64,000 nt of DNA from Tuctoria greenei (GCA_036927565.1 JAYESD010000008.1:168974922-169038921), one strand, 5' to 3'. Positions 23,200 through 34,698 are shown, counted from the first letter of the stretch. The notes: generated from the sequence alone by a model not told the origin. Numbers and translations are program-made.

Positions 23200-23440
23200 A
23201 CATTATTAAATTAAACCTAAGCATATATAGTAACATTAAGATCCAATTAACAACTAATTAACAACTAACTAATAATTAATTAGAATGGTCAACTATTAAC
23301 AACTAACTAACAATTAATTGTAATTCAAACCTAATTAGCAACTGCTAACAATTAATGAGAATTAACAACTAATTAACAACAACCTAACAATTAATTCGCA
23401 TAACAATTAACAACTAAATAGCATAACAACTAATGTTTGT
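23200..23440. repeat. AT-rich tandem-like repeat (AACAACTAATT units)
   Basis: Variants of AACAACTAAcTAA and CAATTAATT recur about every 20-25 bases. Confidence 0.75.
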
Positions 23441-25124
23441 TTGTTGAACTCGTAGAAACAGTTGTTGTCAGTGTATAGATGCCTTTGACGAGGCTTTAAG
23501 AATGGAGGGAGTATAATACTACTAGTACTACTACTAGTACAACTTCGACATACTATGGTACAGTAGGTATCTCCTCCCCCTTTGTAATTTATGTCATAAA
23601 CAGCTATGGCCAAACTGGTCGTTAGGTCATTAGGTTCTGAAAAGGAAGAGAGGAGAAAAATGGAAAGGTAGCGTTCGGCTTGGACTCTGGCCGTGCAGTG
23701 CAGGCCGGTGTTAATTGTTGTTTCCTTCTCCTCGTCCGAGTCGCAAAGCCTAATAACGAACTATGGTACAGTAGCGGCTGCGTTCGTGGCAGCGGGGTCA
23801 ACGCGGCTTCTGGTGGATTGATTCGCGCTTAGTTGCGACCCATCTAGGCCCAGTGGATCGAGCTTCTCAACACAGGGAACCAAACGGCCCGGCCCATCTT
23901 GGATGACGACACATGCATCCGGCCGGCCTAGCCCACCCAAGCCAGCACAGCAGTCCAGTCCCTTCCCGTCCCCGAGACGCAGGCTTGTAAATTGCCGCCT
24001 GGACGCCTAGGCGCCGGCCGAGCGCCTGGACGCCCAGGCGCCCGCCTAGGCGCCTAGGCGACCAGCCAGGCGAGGGGTGGCAGCCGGCTGAGTGGGAGGG
24101 ACGGCGGCGAGCTGAAGAGGCGGTTGCAACGGCTGATAGAGGAGGGGAGGCGGGGCGGCGAGTCGAGGAAGGTGGGAGCGGGGGGGGGGGGGGGGGGGGG
24201 GGGGGACGCCGGACAATCGCCGACGGTGGTGCGACGCCAGGATCGTGGAGGGCGCCGCTGAATCGTGGATGCACCGCCAGGATCTAGTCGCATGTGGCTC
24301 CGTATCAGCTGGGAGTTGGAAGGTCACGGACAGACTTATTGGGCTGGGCCAAGTTATTGGCCAATGTTGGCCACCCAGCCGCCTTATTGGGCAAAGAAAC
24401 GGGTCTCCTCCTCAAACCCTACCCTTTTTTCCCAACCCAGCCGCCGCCTTTTCTCCAGTGCGCGTCTCCTCCGCCGCCCGCCGCCCCCAACGTCCTTCGG
24501 ACTCCCGTCGCCACCACCGACCTCCTTCGGCTCCCAACGTCAACCCCGAGCTTCTGCCACCCTCCCAGCGGCGTCCTCGACCTTCTCCCAACCTCCCAAC
24601 CTCCCACCGTCTGCCTGATCTCCTCCCAAGCTCCCAGCGCCGCACACGACCTCCTCCAGGCGAGGCGAAGCTACTATACAAGCAATTCTAAGCTACTATA
24701 GCTAATTGCTGCTACTCTTAACAAAATTGCTAACTAAATATGAAAAAAAAAACTAAAACAGGGGAGTAGCACCTGCTGTCCCGGGGGCGGGGCGCGGTCC
24801 GGTCGGGGGCGGCGACGCCGGTGGCGCGGCGGGCCGGAGGCGCAGGCGGCGGTTGGGGCGCGGAGGCGGGCCGCCGGTGGGGGCCGAGGGCGGCGGACCG
24901 GAGGCGCAGGCGGCGGGGGCCGCCGGTGGGGGCCGAGGGCGGCGGGCGCGGAGGCTGGCGCGGAGGCGGGGCCGAGGGCGGTGGGCCGGCGGCGGAGCCG
25001 GGGGCGCGGCGGCGGGGGCGCGGCAGGGCGGCGGGGGCGCAGCGGCGGTGGCGGGGGCGCGGCGGCGGGGTGTGACGAGAGGAAAATGAAGAGTCGGGGT
25101 GGAGCGTCCCGATATAAGCCCTAA

Positions 25125-25406
25125 TTTGCGACGGCCTAATTAATTGCGACGGCCTCGACTCACGGCCGTCGCAAATAAATGTTAATTGCGACGGCACCGT
25201 TATTTGCGACGGTCTTAGGGTTGGCCGTCGCAAATAACATCTTATTTGCGACGGCCAGTCCGAAGGCCGTCGCAAATAGCAACTTAATCGCGACGGCCGT
25301 CTTATTTGCGACGGCCAGAGGCGGGCCGTCGCAATTTAAGCTATTTGCGACAGCTGGCCGTCGCAAATAAAAACAGCCGTCGCAAATGATCGCTTTTCCT
25401 GTAGTG
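25125..25406. repeat. CACTA-I right TIR and subterminal array
   Basis: About 14 copies of TTTGCGACGGCC-like motifs in both orientations, ending in the inverted terminal repeat at 25406. Confidence 0.9.
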
Positions 25407-25409
25407 TTC

Positions 25410-25749
25410 ACGCATAAGCTCTCTCTGACCGTGACTTGAAGACTCGCTGTCTTGCCGTCTCAGTCGTCAGTGGCCCATGCGTAGTCGCTGATGGTGTCAG
25501 GAGATGTCTCGTCCGTCTGTCTTGTCATCGTAAGATACCCACTTGGCGGAGTGGGGTTGGTCTGCGGCGTCTTCACTGTGATGTGATTGGGCGTAGCAGT
25601 CTTTGACTGTTGGCGTGCTCCGGTGGCAGTGTCGGATCCCGCACTTGAGAAAGGTCGGGTCCGGCACCTTCTAGACATGTGGCACCACTAGACGTACCTA
25701 GGTACTTTCAGCCTGTGTGTGAGGGTAACCCGTTTGCAGGGTACTGACA
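25410..25749 (-). repeat. Element B 5' LTR, right part
   Basis: Continues the LTR after the CACTA-I insertion and ends GGTACTGACA, like GGTACCGACA at the outer ends of the C and D LTRs. Confidence 0.75.
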
Positions 25750-27686
25750 GATATATTATAATAAAGCAAAATATATGGCCGTGAAATTGGATGCTCAACA
25801 AGCAATAGCCATTATGAATCTACAGAGTGATCATCTAAATTTTCCACCCTACCATGGGAAAAAGATTAGGCCAAAGTACACAATCTGTACATAGCTAAAT
25901 TCAGATTTAAAATTATAAAAATATAGGATCAGTATCAAACTCGATTTGAAATATACCAAATGCAGAACAAAAACCTAATTCTCCTGTAACTTCTAATGCA
26001 AAATACTTAAAAATACTGCATAAAAATATATCGTAAATGTTTATCCAAATACTTGGTAAGTAGAGTACAAATCACATACAAAATAAGGAAAAAATGAAAT
26101 TCAGAATAGAAAGGAATGAAAATAATACTTAATTTTCATATGTACCAGACATAATTTAAGCAGAGGTGGGCAGCCGCTTTGACAAATTAGTTCCGGAAGT
26201 GTATATTTGTTGAGTATCTTTGCTAAAAAGATCTTGGTATATGTATTCCAAACTTTATACAATAAATAGGGAATGTAAAAAAGTAAAGTTATAGATTAAC
26301 AAATATGATTCATTTTTTATAAAATTATATTAAAATCAAGACAACAATATACTATTGTCAAAAAGTAATTCAGTATATAAATAATGATGGTCAAAGTTTT
26401 GATAGTTGTTATCATATGCAGAAATAAAATATAATATCTATTACTACAGCATTGAGCATGAAAATATCATAGATGAAAATAAAAAACCTGGGCACTCTTA
26501 TGTTTGATTATTATCAAGTATATTTGTGTGTTTATAAATTGTTAGCTGTACAAGTATTTTATTGGTCCATTTGCTAGTGAATCCTAGATTTTAAATCAAA
26601 ATGTATATGTTCCACAGAATTTTATTTTTCTTACCACATTGGAATGTGTAAATATATCCACCCTTATTTTCTATATCTGATGTTTGTTAGTTCAATTTTA
26701 AACTTTAAAAACTGAAGGGAGTAGATTAATTCACCAGTCATCTCATTTTATTGAAACAGGAGGGTCAAGCCCCCTAATGATTACAAGAGCAAAAAAAAAG
26801 AATATAATAGCTAGAGATAAGATGACAACAGTTGAAAAAAGAAAAAAAATAGATATTACAAGAGCAATGGAAAATAAAAGGAGACTAAAACTTGGAAAGA
26901 GCCTCTAGCCAGGACTGAAGACCGGGAAAGTATCTTGCTTTCGCCCTATGTATCATCAAAATGGAGGTTAATTTTATATTAATACATTACGAGATGAATA
27001 TAAAGAAACAATAACTCTCGATGCTTATGGAAAAATATTGACAAAAGAAAGGAGCACATTTTATTATTTTGCTATTTGCATTGTTCCTGTCCTACTGATC
27101 CTACAACTGTGCGAGGAATATAAATGCTCAAACTGCAGAGCGGATCAAAATAAGCTTCACCATTCTGTTCACTCAAACGTCAGTAAAGATTCAAGAACAC
27201 TTGCTCTCCGGGTAGGGATAGACCTATTGATATTGTCCAGTTGGATCATTCCGGTTCTGCCTGCACGCCACAGAGACCCTGAATGTCTTGTTCACAAATT
27301 ACTCGTTCGCTGGATAGTTGGACATGGCGATACCTTATTTCCATGTGACGAGTCTGTTTGTTGCACGGATCACATGCATGCACATGTCTATTCGAATAGT
27401 GCATGGATAATCTCTCAAGCGTGATAGTATTATTTAGCAGATCAATCCCACGCATTAAATAGTGAATCACATGTTACATATTTAAGCACAGATTAGCAAC
27501 AGCTAGCGCGGCAATTTAATCACGTTCCCCGGTGTCAGTTGTCTGTCATTTGATTCAAGGGTTCACCGACAAAACGAGTGGAGAAAGCTGTGTAGAGTTG
27601 ACCCCGGCGCATAAAACTCTGCCATTGTATCACTCTGAACTTCTTGCTCGCTTTCCTGACACTCGAAACCACGCATCGTCATCGTC
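25750..27686. other. AT-rich intergenic region upstream of the beta-glucosidase gene
   Basis: No conserved coding frame was recognised. 26730-26900 has A-rich blocks. The 128-codon open frame at 27038-27424 shows no domain and is probably chance. Confidence 0.6.
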
Positions 27687-27694
27687 TATAAATA
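27687..27694 (+). promoter_or_regulatory. TATA box of the beta-glucosidase gene
   Basis: TATAAATA lies 80 bases before the ATG at 27774. Transcription would start about 30 bases on, near 27720, leaving a leader of about 55 bases. Confidence 0.7.
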
Positions 27695-27773
27695 GGTTGC
27701 TCAAGTGGTCACAAGGCAAATCACAGTAGTGCACATAAGCATCTCTCAAACCCTGTTAGCAAGCTAGTTAAAA

Positions 27774-30700
27774 ATGGCTCTGCTTGTTACTTCTGCCCTT
27801 AGCCATACAGCCAATCCTGGCCTTAGAGGAGATGAAGGCAAAATAAAAAATAACATCACACTGCATCTTTCTCCATCGTCGCCGCAAAGTCGAGTCCTTG
27901 GTTACCGGATTGTCGCTCCTTCCATATCTTCCAAGAGAAGTTGCAACAACCTGAGCCATAGGGCAAGGGCGGCTAAGATCACGAGCGACCTTGGAGCTCC
28001 TGTGGTGAAGACGACCATCAAGCCAGCGATAAGCAGGAACAGCTTCCCCCCTGAATTCATCTTTGGCGCTGCTACATCATCATACCAGGTAACTGTTTTA
28101 GTACATATTTGCGATGTTAAGCGTGTGCCAATGGCAATGACAAGTAACTATGTATGACAGCTACAATAATACAAACAATCTAGCTGAGATTTGTGTTCTT
28201 TATTTAGATTGAAGGTGCTTGGAATGAAGATGGCAAGGGACCAAGCATTTGGGACCACTACTGCCACACGTTTCCAAGTAAAATATTCATCCTCATTATA
28301 TTTACTCGATCTAACATGCGCATGAGAAATGTATGAGTGAATATAATTGTTGAGTGGTAAAATAGCCATATCTCAACTGTAACTTACTTTTGATCGATAT
28401 ACGTTGACAGATTTCATAAAGGATCGGAGCAATGGAGATGTTGCAGTTGACTCGTACCACATGTACCCGGTAATTGACTGCATAACCGATATGTACTTAT
28501 CGGTCTGCTGCGCGCGCCACTAGTTATGAACAGAGAAAGAATAGGCGTAAAACATTTTTTTCTTTCTGCCCTATCAAATATGATAATTAAAATAAGTACC
28601 CATAATATGAGGGTACAACATAGTATTATGGCTTTATATATTAACTGGAAAGGCTATTTTGATTTCCTGATCATCGCCAGAAAGACGTGGAAATGCTGAA
28701 AAATATGGGTATGGATGCCTATAGGTTCTCGATTTGTTGGCCAAGAATACTTCCAAGTAAGTGTCAACAACACTATTTTTGGCATTTCTTAATTGTAATT
28801 CCATATGATTCGGTGCTACTTAATTGTAATTTGCTACGTTGTGTATATCCTACAGATAATATGTCAGATTCAAAGATCTTACATGTATAAATCTTTTTTT
28901 AAATGTATCATTCTATTCACGATCCAAATAATACCAATATATGCCATTTATCAATTTAGACGGAACGGTCCAAGGTGGGATAAATATGGCAGGCATTGAC
29001 TACTACAACAACCTGATCAACCTGTTGATAGAAAACGGTAAAAATAAATTAGTTTGTTTCTGGTCTTAACAATCTTATATCCATATTGGCCCATTCATTT
29101 TTTATTAAGGAATAAAATGAAAATGCTTCGAAACTTTTTTGCTAAACTTTAGTTTGGTTAACTGCAAAATAGGTATAAAGCCATACGTGACACTTTTCCA
29201 CTGGGAGGCACCACAAGCACTTGACGAGAAGTACCAGAGCTTCTTATCTCCAAACATCGTGTAAGCATCGATCCATCTATTTGCAGTGCGTAAATATATA
29301 CTACTGTTACCAATAAATCATCGATCACATGCCTCGATATAATTTGCAACTTTTCAGGCAAGATTTTAAGAACTACGCGAAGGTGTGCTTCGACAACTTT
29401 GGAGACCGGGTTAAGCACTGGTTCACCTTCAATGAACCCTACGTCTTCTGCTGCAATGCATACGGCATCGGGAAGCATGCGCCCGGGCGGTGTTCACCAG
29501 GACAAGGTTGTGCCATCCAATCCGGCGACTCCCTAATCGAGCCGTACCTCGCTGGCCACAACCTTCTCTTGGCTCACGCCGAGACTGCCCACCTCTACAG
29601 GGAACATCCTAACGTATGTCGTCATTTGTTGAATGGTTCTTCACAACTACGATATGTACTGATCAACCGATCGCATGCAGAGTGATGGAGGACAGATAGG
29701 AATGGCATTTGTGTCCATGGGCTACGAACCATATAATAGAACAGAGTTCGTCAATGCGCAATCCCAGGAAAGATCCATTGACTACAATCTCGGATGGTTC
29801 TTGGAGCCGGTGGTCCGTGGCGATTACCCCTTCTCGATGAGGTCATTGGTCGGTGGTCGGCTGCCCTACTTCACTGATGCCGAGCAGGAGAAGCTAGTAG
29901 GATCCTACGACATGATGGGGCTCAACTACTATACCTCAAGGTTTTCGGCTAACATCAACATTGCGCCTACCATCGCACCCATTCTGAACACCGACGACGC
30001 CTACTCCAAAGTCGGAAGTAAGAAAAGGAAATGGTGAATAATAATGCTAATAATTATGAAGCTGCTGACATGCTAATCATGCCCTTTATTTGTTTGTTCC
30101 ACCAGTAATTGGGCCCGATGGAAAGCCTATTGGTCCAAGTGTACGTATCTTTATACTCAGTTCAGTAATTTGTTCTCTCATATGCATGTGATCCTTTTAC
30201 TAATAAATACGAGCTGATCATAGTCTCGTAGAGCTGCTCGCACTACACAATATATATAGTAAAATTCACAAGGTAATGGTGTGTAAATTCAGGTCGACAA
30301 AAAGTGAAAACAAAAACAAGCATATCAAACACTTCTGCATTTCTTATTAGTAAAATGAAACACTGGTTGATTAATGAAATCTGTTTTGCTGACCGCAGAC
30401 TGGAACTGATTGGCTGTATTCGTACCCCGAAGGCCTGTTGAACCTCCTTATGATCATCAAGAACAAATACGGCAACCCACCCGTCTACATCACGGAGAAT
30501 GGTACGTGCAGTATATCACAAGAAAGTACTACACTGATCGATGTATGGAATAAGCCGGCCTTGGGATTCAGATAATAACTCAATTGGAGTAGTAGTGCAT
30601 TCAGTTTATTTGTTTCTGTGTGCACAGGGGTTGGAGACATCGATGACGGCACTCTGACCCCAGAAGAAGCTAAGAACGACACCACACGGCTGAATTACCT

Positions 30701-31024
30701 CCAGGAGCACATCGCAATCCTGAAGCAGTCGATAGAGTAAGTAACAAAAACAGATCACGACCTCTGCTAACTTATCGACGGCCTTGGGTCTTGGTGTGCA
30801 CCGCCATCTCATACAATAATCTGCTTGGATGAATATGTAGCCTTGGGTCCAACTTGCGTGGCCACTTCACCTGGTCCCTGCTGGACAACTTCGAGTGGCA
30901 GAACGGGTACACGCAGCGCTTCGGCCTCGTCTACGTCGACTACAACAACAAGTTGGAACGCAGCATGAAGATGTCAGCGGAATGGTTCGCCCAGTTCAAC
31001 CAAGACAAAGCCCAGAGCAAGTGA
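27774..31024 (+). CDS. GH1 beta-glucosidase, plastid-targeted type, 12 exons
   Basis: Exons: 27774-28088, 28208-28277, 28411-28469, 28681-28756, 28960-29037, 29173-29260, 29358-29613, 29681-30017, 30106-30140, 30399-30501, 30628-30736, 30841-31024. All introns are GT..AG; 569 aa with no internal stop. Residues 1 to about 70 are Ser/Arg-rich and look like a plastid transit peptide. GH1 motifs in order: FIFGAATSSYQIEGAWNEDG, RFSICWPRILP, TLFHWEAPQAL, FTFNEP (acid/base Glu255), GLNYYTSRF, YITENG (nucleophile Glu471), FTWSLLDNFEWQNGYTQRFG. Length and layout fit the grass group of maize Glu1, sorghum dhurrinases and wheat/rye benzoxazinoid glucosidases, which release defence aglycones; the substrate here is unknown. 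FHWE replaces the usual FHWD. The exon junctions and active site look intact, so it is probably functional. Confidence 0.93.
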
Positions 31025-31052
31025 TCCTTGAGGCAAATAATCGGCCAAGCAT

Positions 31053-31058
31053 AATAAA
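31053..31058 (+). terminator. Poly(A) signal of the beta-glucosidase gene
   Basis: AATAAA lies 28 bases after the stop codon TGA (31022-31024). Confidence 0.55.
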
Positions 31059-31084
31059 AGAAGCCTACATGATGCAAATTTGTA

Positions 31085-31166
31085 CTCCATCCGTTCCAAA
31101 AAGTTTGTCGTTTTGTATTTCAAAAATGAACTACAAAGCGACAATTTTTTTTTGAGACGGAGGGAA
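31085..31166. mobile_element. Stowaway-like MITE, 82 bases
   Basis: Left end CTCCATCCGTTCC preceded by TA; right end GACGGAGGGAA followed by TA. The termini fit the Stowaway (Tc1/mariner) consensus CTCCCTCCGT. Confidence 0.7.
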
Positions 31167-31206
31167 TATTCATTTTTTTTGTCCCCTTCTGTTAATTAGT
31201 GCAATA

Positions 31207-31311
31207 CTCCCTCCGTTTGGGGTTTCTTGTCGTTCCAGTCAAAGATTTGTTTGTGCTATCCACAAGCTAAATGTGATGGTAGGGACGACATCAAATAGCT
31301 AATGGAGGGAG
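31207..31311. mobile_element. Stowaway MITE, 105 bases
   Basis: CTCCCTCCGTTT at the left and AATGGAGGGAG at the right, flanked by TA on both sides (31205-31206, 31312-31313). It lies about 190 bases after the gene's stop codon and may fall in its 3' flank. Confidence 0.8.
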
Positions 31312-31313
31312 TA

Positions 31314-32637
31314 TGCACAATACACGCTGCTGAACAAATGATGCCCTATTGATTATTGGTAATGAATAATAAAATCGTAAATAGTCCACACAGTTGTCAT
31401 ATATCGCCACCGATGATCTTTTTCAAATTGAAATAAAATGATATGCCCGGTTGCTAGGTTAGTCCCAACTGGTGGTTCCATTTTGTTGTTTTGCAAGACA
31501 TGTCATCTACATAATTTATTTGAAATCATGAATGAAACAACAACGCCTCCAGTTTGTAGTTTCATTTTGCAATTTCGTAGCACTTAATTAAATATATTTT
31601 GTTTGATTGGTGTTCTATAGTATGTGTGACACACCAGTGTCTCCAAAACCCTTCATCATTTTCTCTAGCTGTTAGTTACACAAATTTCAATTTCTAGTAA
31701 AAAGGAATAGAGTTTGAATTTATTCAAGTTCAGTTCAAAACAAAATCATAAATGAATTTGAAACTTTTATACAAAAAATTCCCTAAGTAACAATCTTATT
31801 GGAAACTAGCTAGAGACGAAGTTGAAATTTCAAAAAAAAAATAATTATTGAAGCATTTAATTAACTTCACTAATCAAATCAAAGCTTAACAAGTTAACTG
31901 TGTTGATTTTTTAAATGTAAGAAGTCAGAAATAAATTCGAAAATTAATCTCCAGAAATGTGTTCTGTACATAACAAAGGACCACTGCACCAAAAAAAAAT
32001 TTAGGATTTCTGGAGGCCATTAACTATTTTAGATAAGCTTAGAAACTAGTGGAAGTTATTTGGTTCAACACGATTCTTTGTTTAGGATCTCTTGTCATTT
32101 CAAACAAGGATTTTGTCGACACAACTCAACATACAGTCGGAGTAGGCAATGAAAGTCAACTCGACTAGGACCTGGCTGAAACAATAAGTCCACACCGTAC
32201 AAGACTAGGATTTTTGTATCAGTTCTATATAAAGGGTCATGTAGCATGCATATGCTAGAGAAAAATACAACATATCATCACAATATAAGTTTTGTCTTAT
32301 GTCGTTATTCTAGTCTACTCTATCTCGAGCATCAGCATACACCGACGATCGAGAGATGTCTCCAACGCCCCTCGTCCTTATGATCATGCGACAAAAGAGG
32401 ACAAATAGAACTTTTGAAAAGTGCTCCATGTATGACTTGCTTGCATTCTTCATCACATGTCATCTTCCATCTTATGGGAGGTGCTATTGCTCACCATCTT
32501 CAATGTGGTCTTCGTCAATCAATCAACGTCAACATCGTCGTCAGCTGCATCATAGTTGCACTGACCGTACCATTCTCCTCTAACACAGAACGGCCAACGA
32601 CACATGACATAATACTTTATTTTTACATAAAGGAAAT
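31314..32637. other. AT-rich intergenic region with a weak gene-like start
   Basis: Mostly AT-rich. At 32226 a TATATAAAG box precedes an ATG at 32356 (75 codons; another frame from 32414 has 79 codons with a hydrophobic stretch). No domain is recognised. It could be the 5' end of a gene cut by CACTA-II, or chance. Confidence 0.4.
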
Positions 32638-33317
32638 CACTACAAGAATCTGACAAACAAGTGTCGGTCCGTGTAAAACCGTCGGGGCCGTCGTATTTAA
32701 TCATCATAAAACTGTCAGTTTTTGAAACTCGGCTGTTATAAATTTATAGCCGTCGGCCATAAAGAAAAGCCGACGAACATAACTAAAACTGTCGGTCAGA
32801 AAAATAAACTAACGGTCATAGTGTTTATTGCGTCGGCCTACCAAAAAACCGACGGATATAATTGTAACTGTCGGCTGGTCCCGATGACCGACGGTCATAG
32901 TCCTCATTTCGGATCGAGGGCTCCACCATGCTGGATCGCACACTACCTGCCAGCCCAGCTTCACACGGAGCAGGCCCACCACCCACCACGCGCCTTGACC
33001 AGTGTTCACGTGCAATAAACACCGCCCATCGCCCATCCTCTGAACAAACCGCCAGCTCCCACCGCCCACCAAACCCTAGCCCGGCGGCGCAGGCTCCCAA
33101 CCACGGCGCGAGGTCTGACAATGCGAGGTCCCCACCATGGCGCGTTCTACCGACAGCGCGGGCTCGCCACCTCGGCGCGGGCTCCCCACCACAGTGCGGC
33201 CTCCCGGCGCCCCCCTCCATGGTGTGAGCTCCCAGCGGCGTCCTCCCTCTCCCCACGGTGCGAGGTCCCAGCGGCGCCCCCCATTCCCACGTTGCAAGGT
33301 CCTGGCGGCGCCCCCCC

Positions 33318-34166
33318 TGTCGGCGGTTGAGAACCGGCAGATCTCCCTACACTGCTAAAGTGATAGGGGAGTTGATGTTCAGTGTGGGCGCGCGGAGATT
33401 CAAGAAGGTGAATTGGAGTTTGACACAGGAGACACAATAATTTACGTGGTTTGGGCCGCCTGAGCATAATACCCTACTCCACGGGTGTGTTGGTGTTGTA
33501 TTAGCAGTAAGAGCTTGTCACGAGTGTATGGGGTGCGTGAGCTCGTTCGTGAACGTCCCCGAGTATATCGTCGGCCTGTCCTTTTATAGTACAAGGGCAG
33601 GCCGTTACAATTCAGCCTGGCCCGACATGTGGCCCCAGCGGTTACTAGTATTGATACACGCTTAATTGCTCTTAATAGCCCTATAACGGGCTTTGACAGC
33701 ACCGTTACTGGTGTTAAGATCGTCCGATTAAGTGTCATTAATATAGCATTAATGGTACTTAATCGGGTCTTGAAGTCCTTGGTTCTCCTTTGAAGATCCG
33801 GAGCCGTTACAAGGTCTTCCGGAGGTTAGAAGCTGGAGGTCCGACAATTGGACATGTGGCAGCTCTGGAGCTTGCTGTAGGAAACAGGTAGCTCCGGGGC
33901 TACCAGACACGTGTCAGGTCCGGAGCTTCTCTCGGTCTGGGGTTAAGTCCGGAGGTGCCGTTTCGGTACGTGGCCCGGAGCTTCCCCCTTGTGGGAGGTA
34001 GCTCCGGGTTAGTTGTACACATGGCGACCCAGGGATTAACCATGTTGGAGAAGCGGGTCCGTTCATGTCTGACAAGTGGGCCTCCGAGGGTCTTCAAACC
34101 AAGTAGATGGCTTTCCTTTGAGATCTTTGTAACCTCAAGGGGTGTACGGTTTCTATGGTACCGACA
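33318..34166 (-). repeat. Element C 3' LTR (left)
   Basis: 849 bases, TG..CA. A - strand TATA box CTATAAAAGG lies at 33581-33589. The PPT on the - strand (34167-34185, GGTCCAGGGGGCCAC) abuts its inner edge. Confidence 0.93.
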
Positions 34167-34185
34167 GTGGCCCCCTGGACCTACC
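34167..34185 (-). other. Polypurine tract of element C
   Basis: Read on the - strand, GTCCAGGGGGCCAC runs straight into the LTR start. Element D has the same tract at 50930-50948. Confidence 0.65.
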
Positions 34186-34380
34186 TCCGAGAAAGATCAC
34201 TGGGGTGAAGTCGTTCCGTCCGAGGTGGGTCCATCCTTGCGACTCTTGAACTGAGTCTTCAAGGGTCTTCGAAGGTGCCGTTGGCAGGGATTTACAGTTA
34301 GATCCCGCCGCGTGGTGCACCTCAGGCGGCAGATGAGATCTTTGACGTGCGGATCTCACGCAATTGAAGGTCGCTGGTTC

Positions 34381-34401
34381 CCGATACGAAAATCGTATCG
34401 G
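34381..34401. promoter_or_regulatory. Conserved hairpin upstream of the antisense gene
   Basis: Arms CCGATACGA and TCGTATCGG around AAA. An identical copy is at 51145-51165 in element D, also about 300 bases before the antisense-gene ATG. Possible regulatory site; function unknown. Confidence 0.55.
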
Positions 34402-34698
34402 TTCCGCGCGCCCTATCAGGCCGCCGCCTTTGGGTTTCCCGCCGCGTGATGACAACCGTTCGCCTGGGTAAGAACCTCTACTTGATCGTTGGGGTGGTCC
34501 CGGGCCCTCTTGTCATCGGTTGGGTTGAATTCTTGAGTGGTATCTTCGACTTCCCAGCAGTTTCCATCCAAGCGTTGCGAGGGCTTACTTAAGAAGGAAA
34601 GCGCGCACCGTCCGGAGTTCATTACGCCTCTCATCTGATCTTGCGCTCAAACTCCCAACTCATGCTTCGCTCTTCTTCTCTTGCCTAGCTGTGCTGCG

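Larger units (their letters stand above)
22475..25120 (-). other. CACTA-I 5' region upstream of the transposase
   Basis: No convincing gene. It holds two inverted repeats (22575-22766, 22802-22836), an AT-rich repeat block (23200-23440), GCCTAGGCG palindromes (23998-24072), a run of 26 G (24180-24205) and very GC-rich low-complexity DNA (24040-24660, 24780-25080). A TATATATA stretch near 23111-23120 could serve - strand transcription. Long open frames in the GC-rich parts exist in several frames at once and have only Pro/Arg/Gly/Ala-rich products. Confidence 0.65.
15613..25406 (-). mobile_element. CACTA-I: full-length, possibly autonomous En/Spm-type DNA transposon
   Basis: Left end CACTACAGGAATCCCGACGA, right end (reverse complement) CACTACAGGAAAAGCGATCA; the inverted repeats go on into TTTGCGACGGC, giving about 31 bases. 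The 3-base target duplication TTC flanks both ends (15610-15612, 25407-25409), as expected for CACTA. Subterminal arrays of a 12-base motif lie at both ends. Two - strand genes lie inside, a TNP2-type transposase and a TnpA/Ptta-type protein, and both are open when introns are removed. Total 9794 bases. It interrupts the 5' LTR of element B. Confidence 0.95.
9521..25749 (-). mobile_element. Element B: decayed Tat-type Ty3/gypsy element, 3' truncated by element A and split by CACTA-I
   Basis: The - strand carries protease, RT, RNase H and integrase remnants (10777-15060) in the same order as elements C and D. A primer site and a 671-base 5' LTR (15282-15612 plus 25410-25749) lie to the right. 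Gag is nearly all missing. The left part (9521-10770) matches the region between pol and the antisense gene in C and D, including repeats and the phrase CTTAGGGTAC..CCA.GCTAAG. The antisense gene and 3' LTR are absent and should lie left of element A, outside the window. It is the oldest of the three Tat copies here, judging by its many stops and frameshifts. Confidence 0.8.

Noticed and set aside
24245..25275. Long open frames on both strands in GC-rich DNA (Pro/Arg/Gly/Ala-rich products)
   Set aside because: Several frames are open at once, composition is simple, no domain is visible, and the region lies in the 5' part of CACTA-I. Base composition explains them.
26730..26900. A-rich block with a phrase like a LINE tail
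   Set aside because: No non-LTR reverse transcriptase or target duplication is visible nearby.
27038..27424. 128-codon frame upstream of the beta-glucosidase
   Set aside because: No domain, no splice pattern, no signal of conservation; AT-rich flank with no promoter of its own.
32356..32583. Possible small gene with TATATAAAG box before CACTA-II
   Set aside because: 75 codons without any domain and two competing frames; not enough to call a gene.
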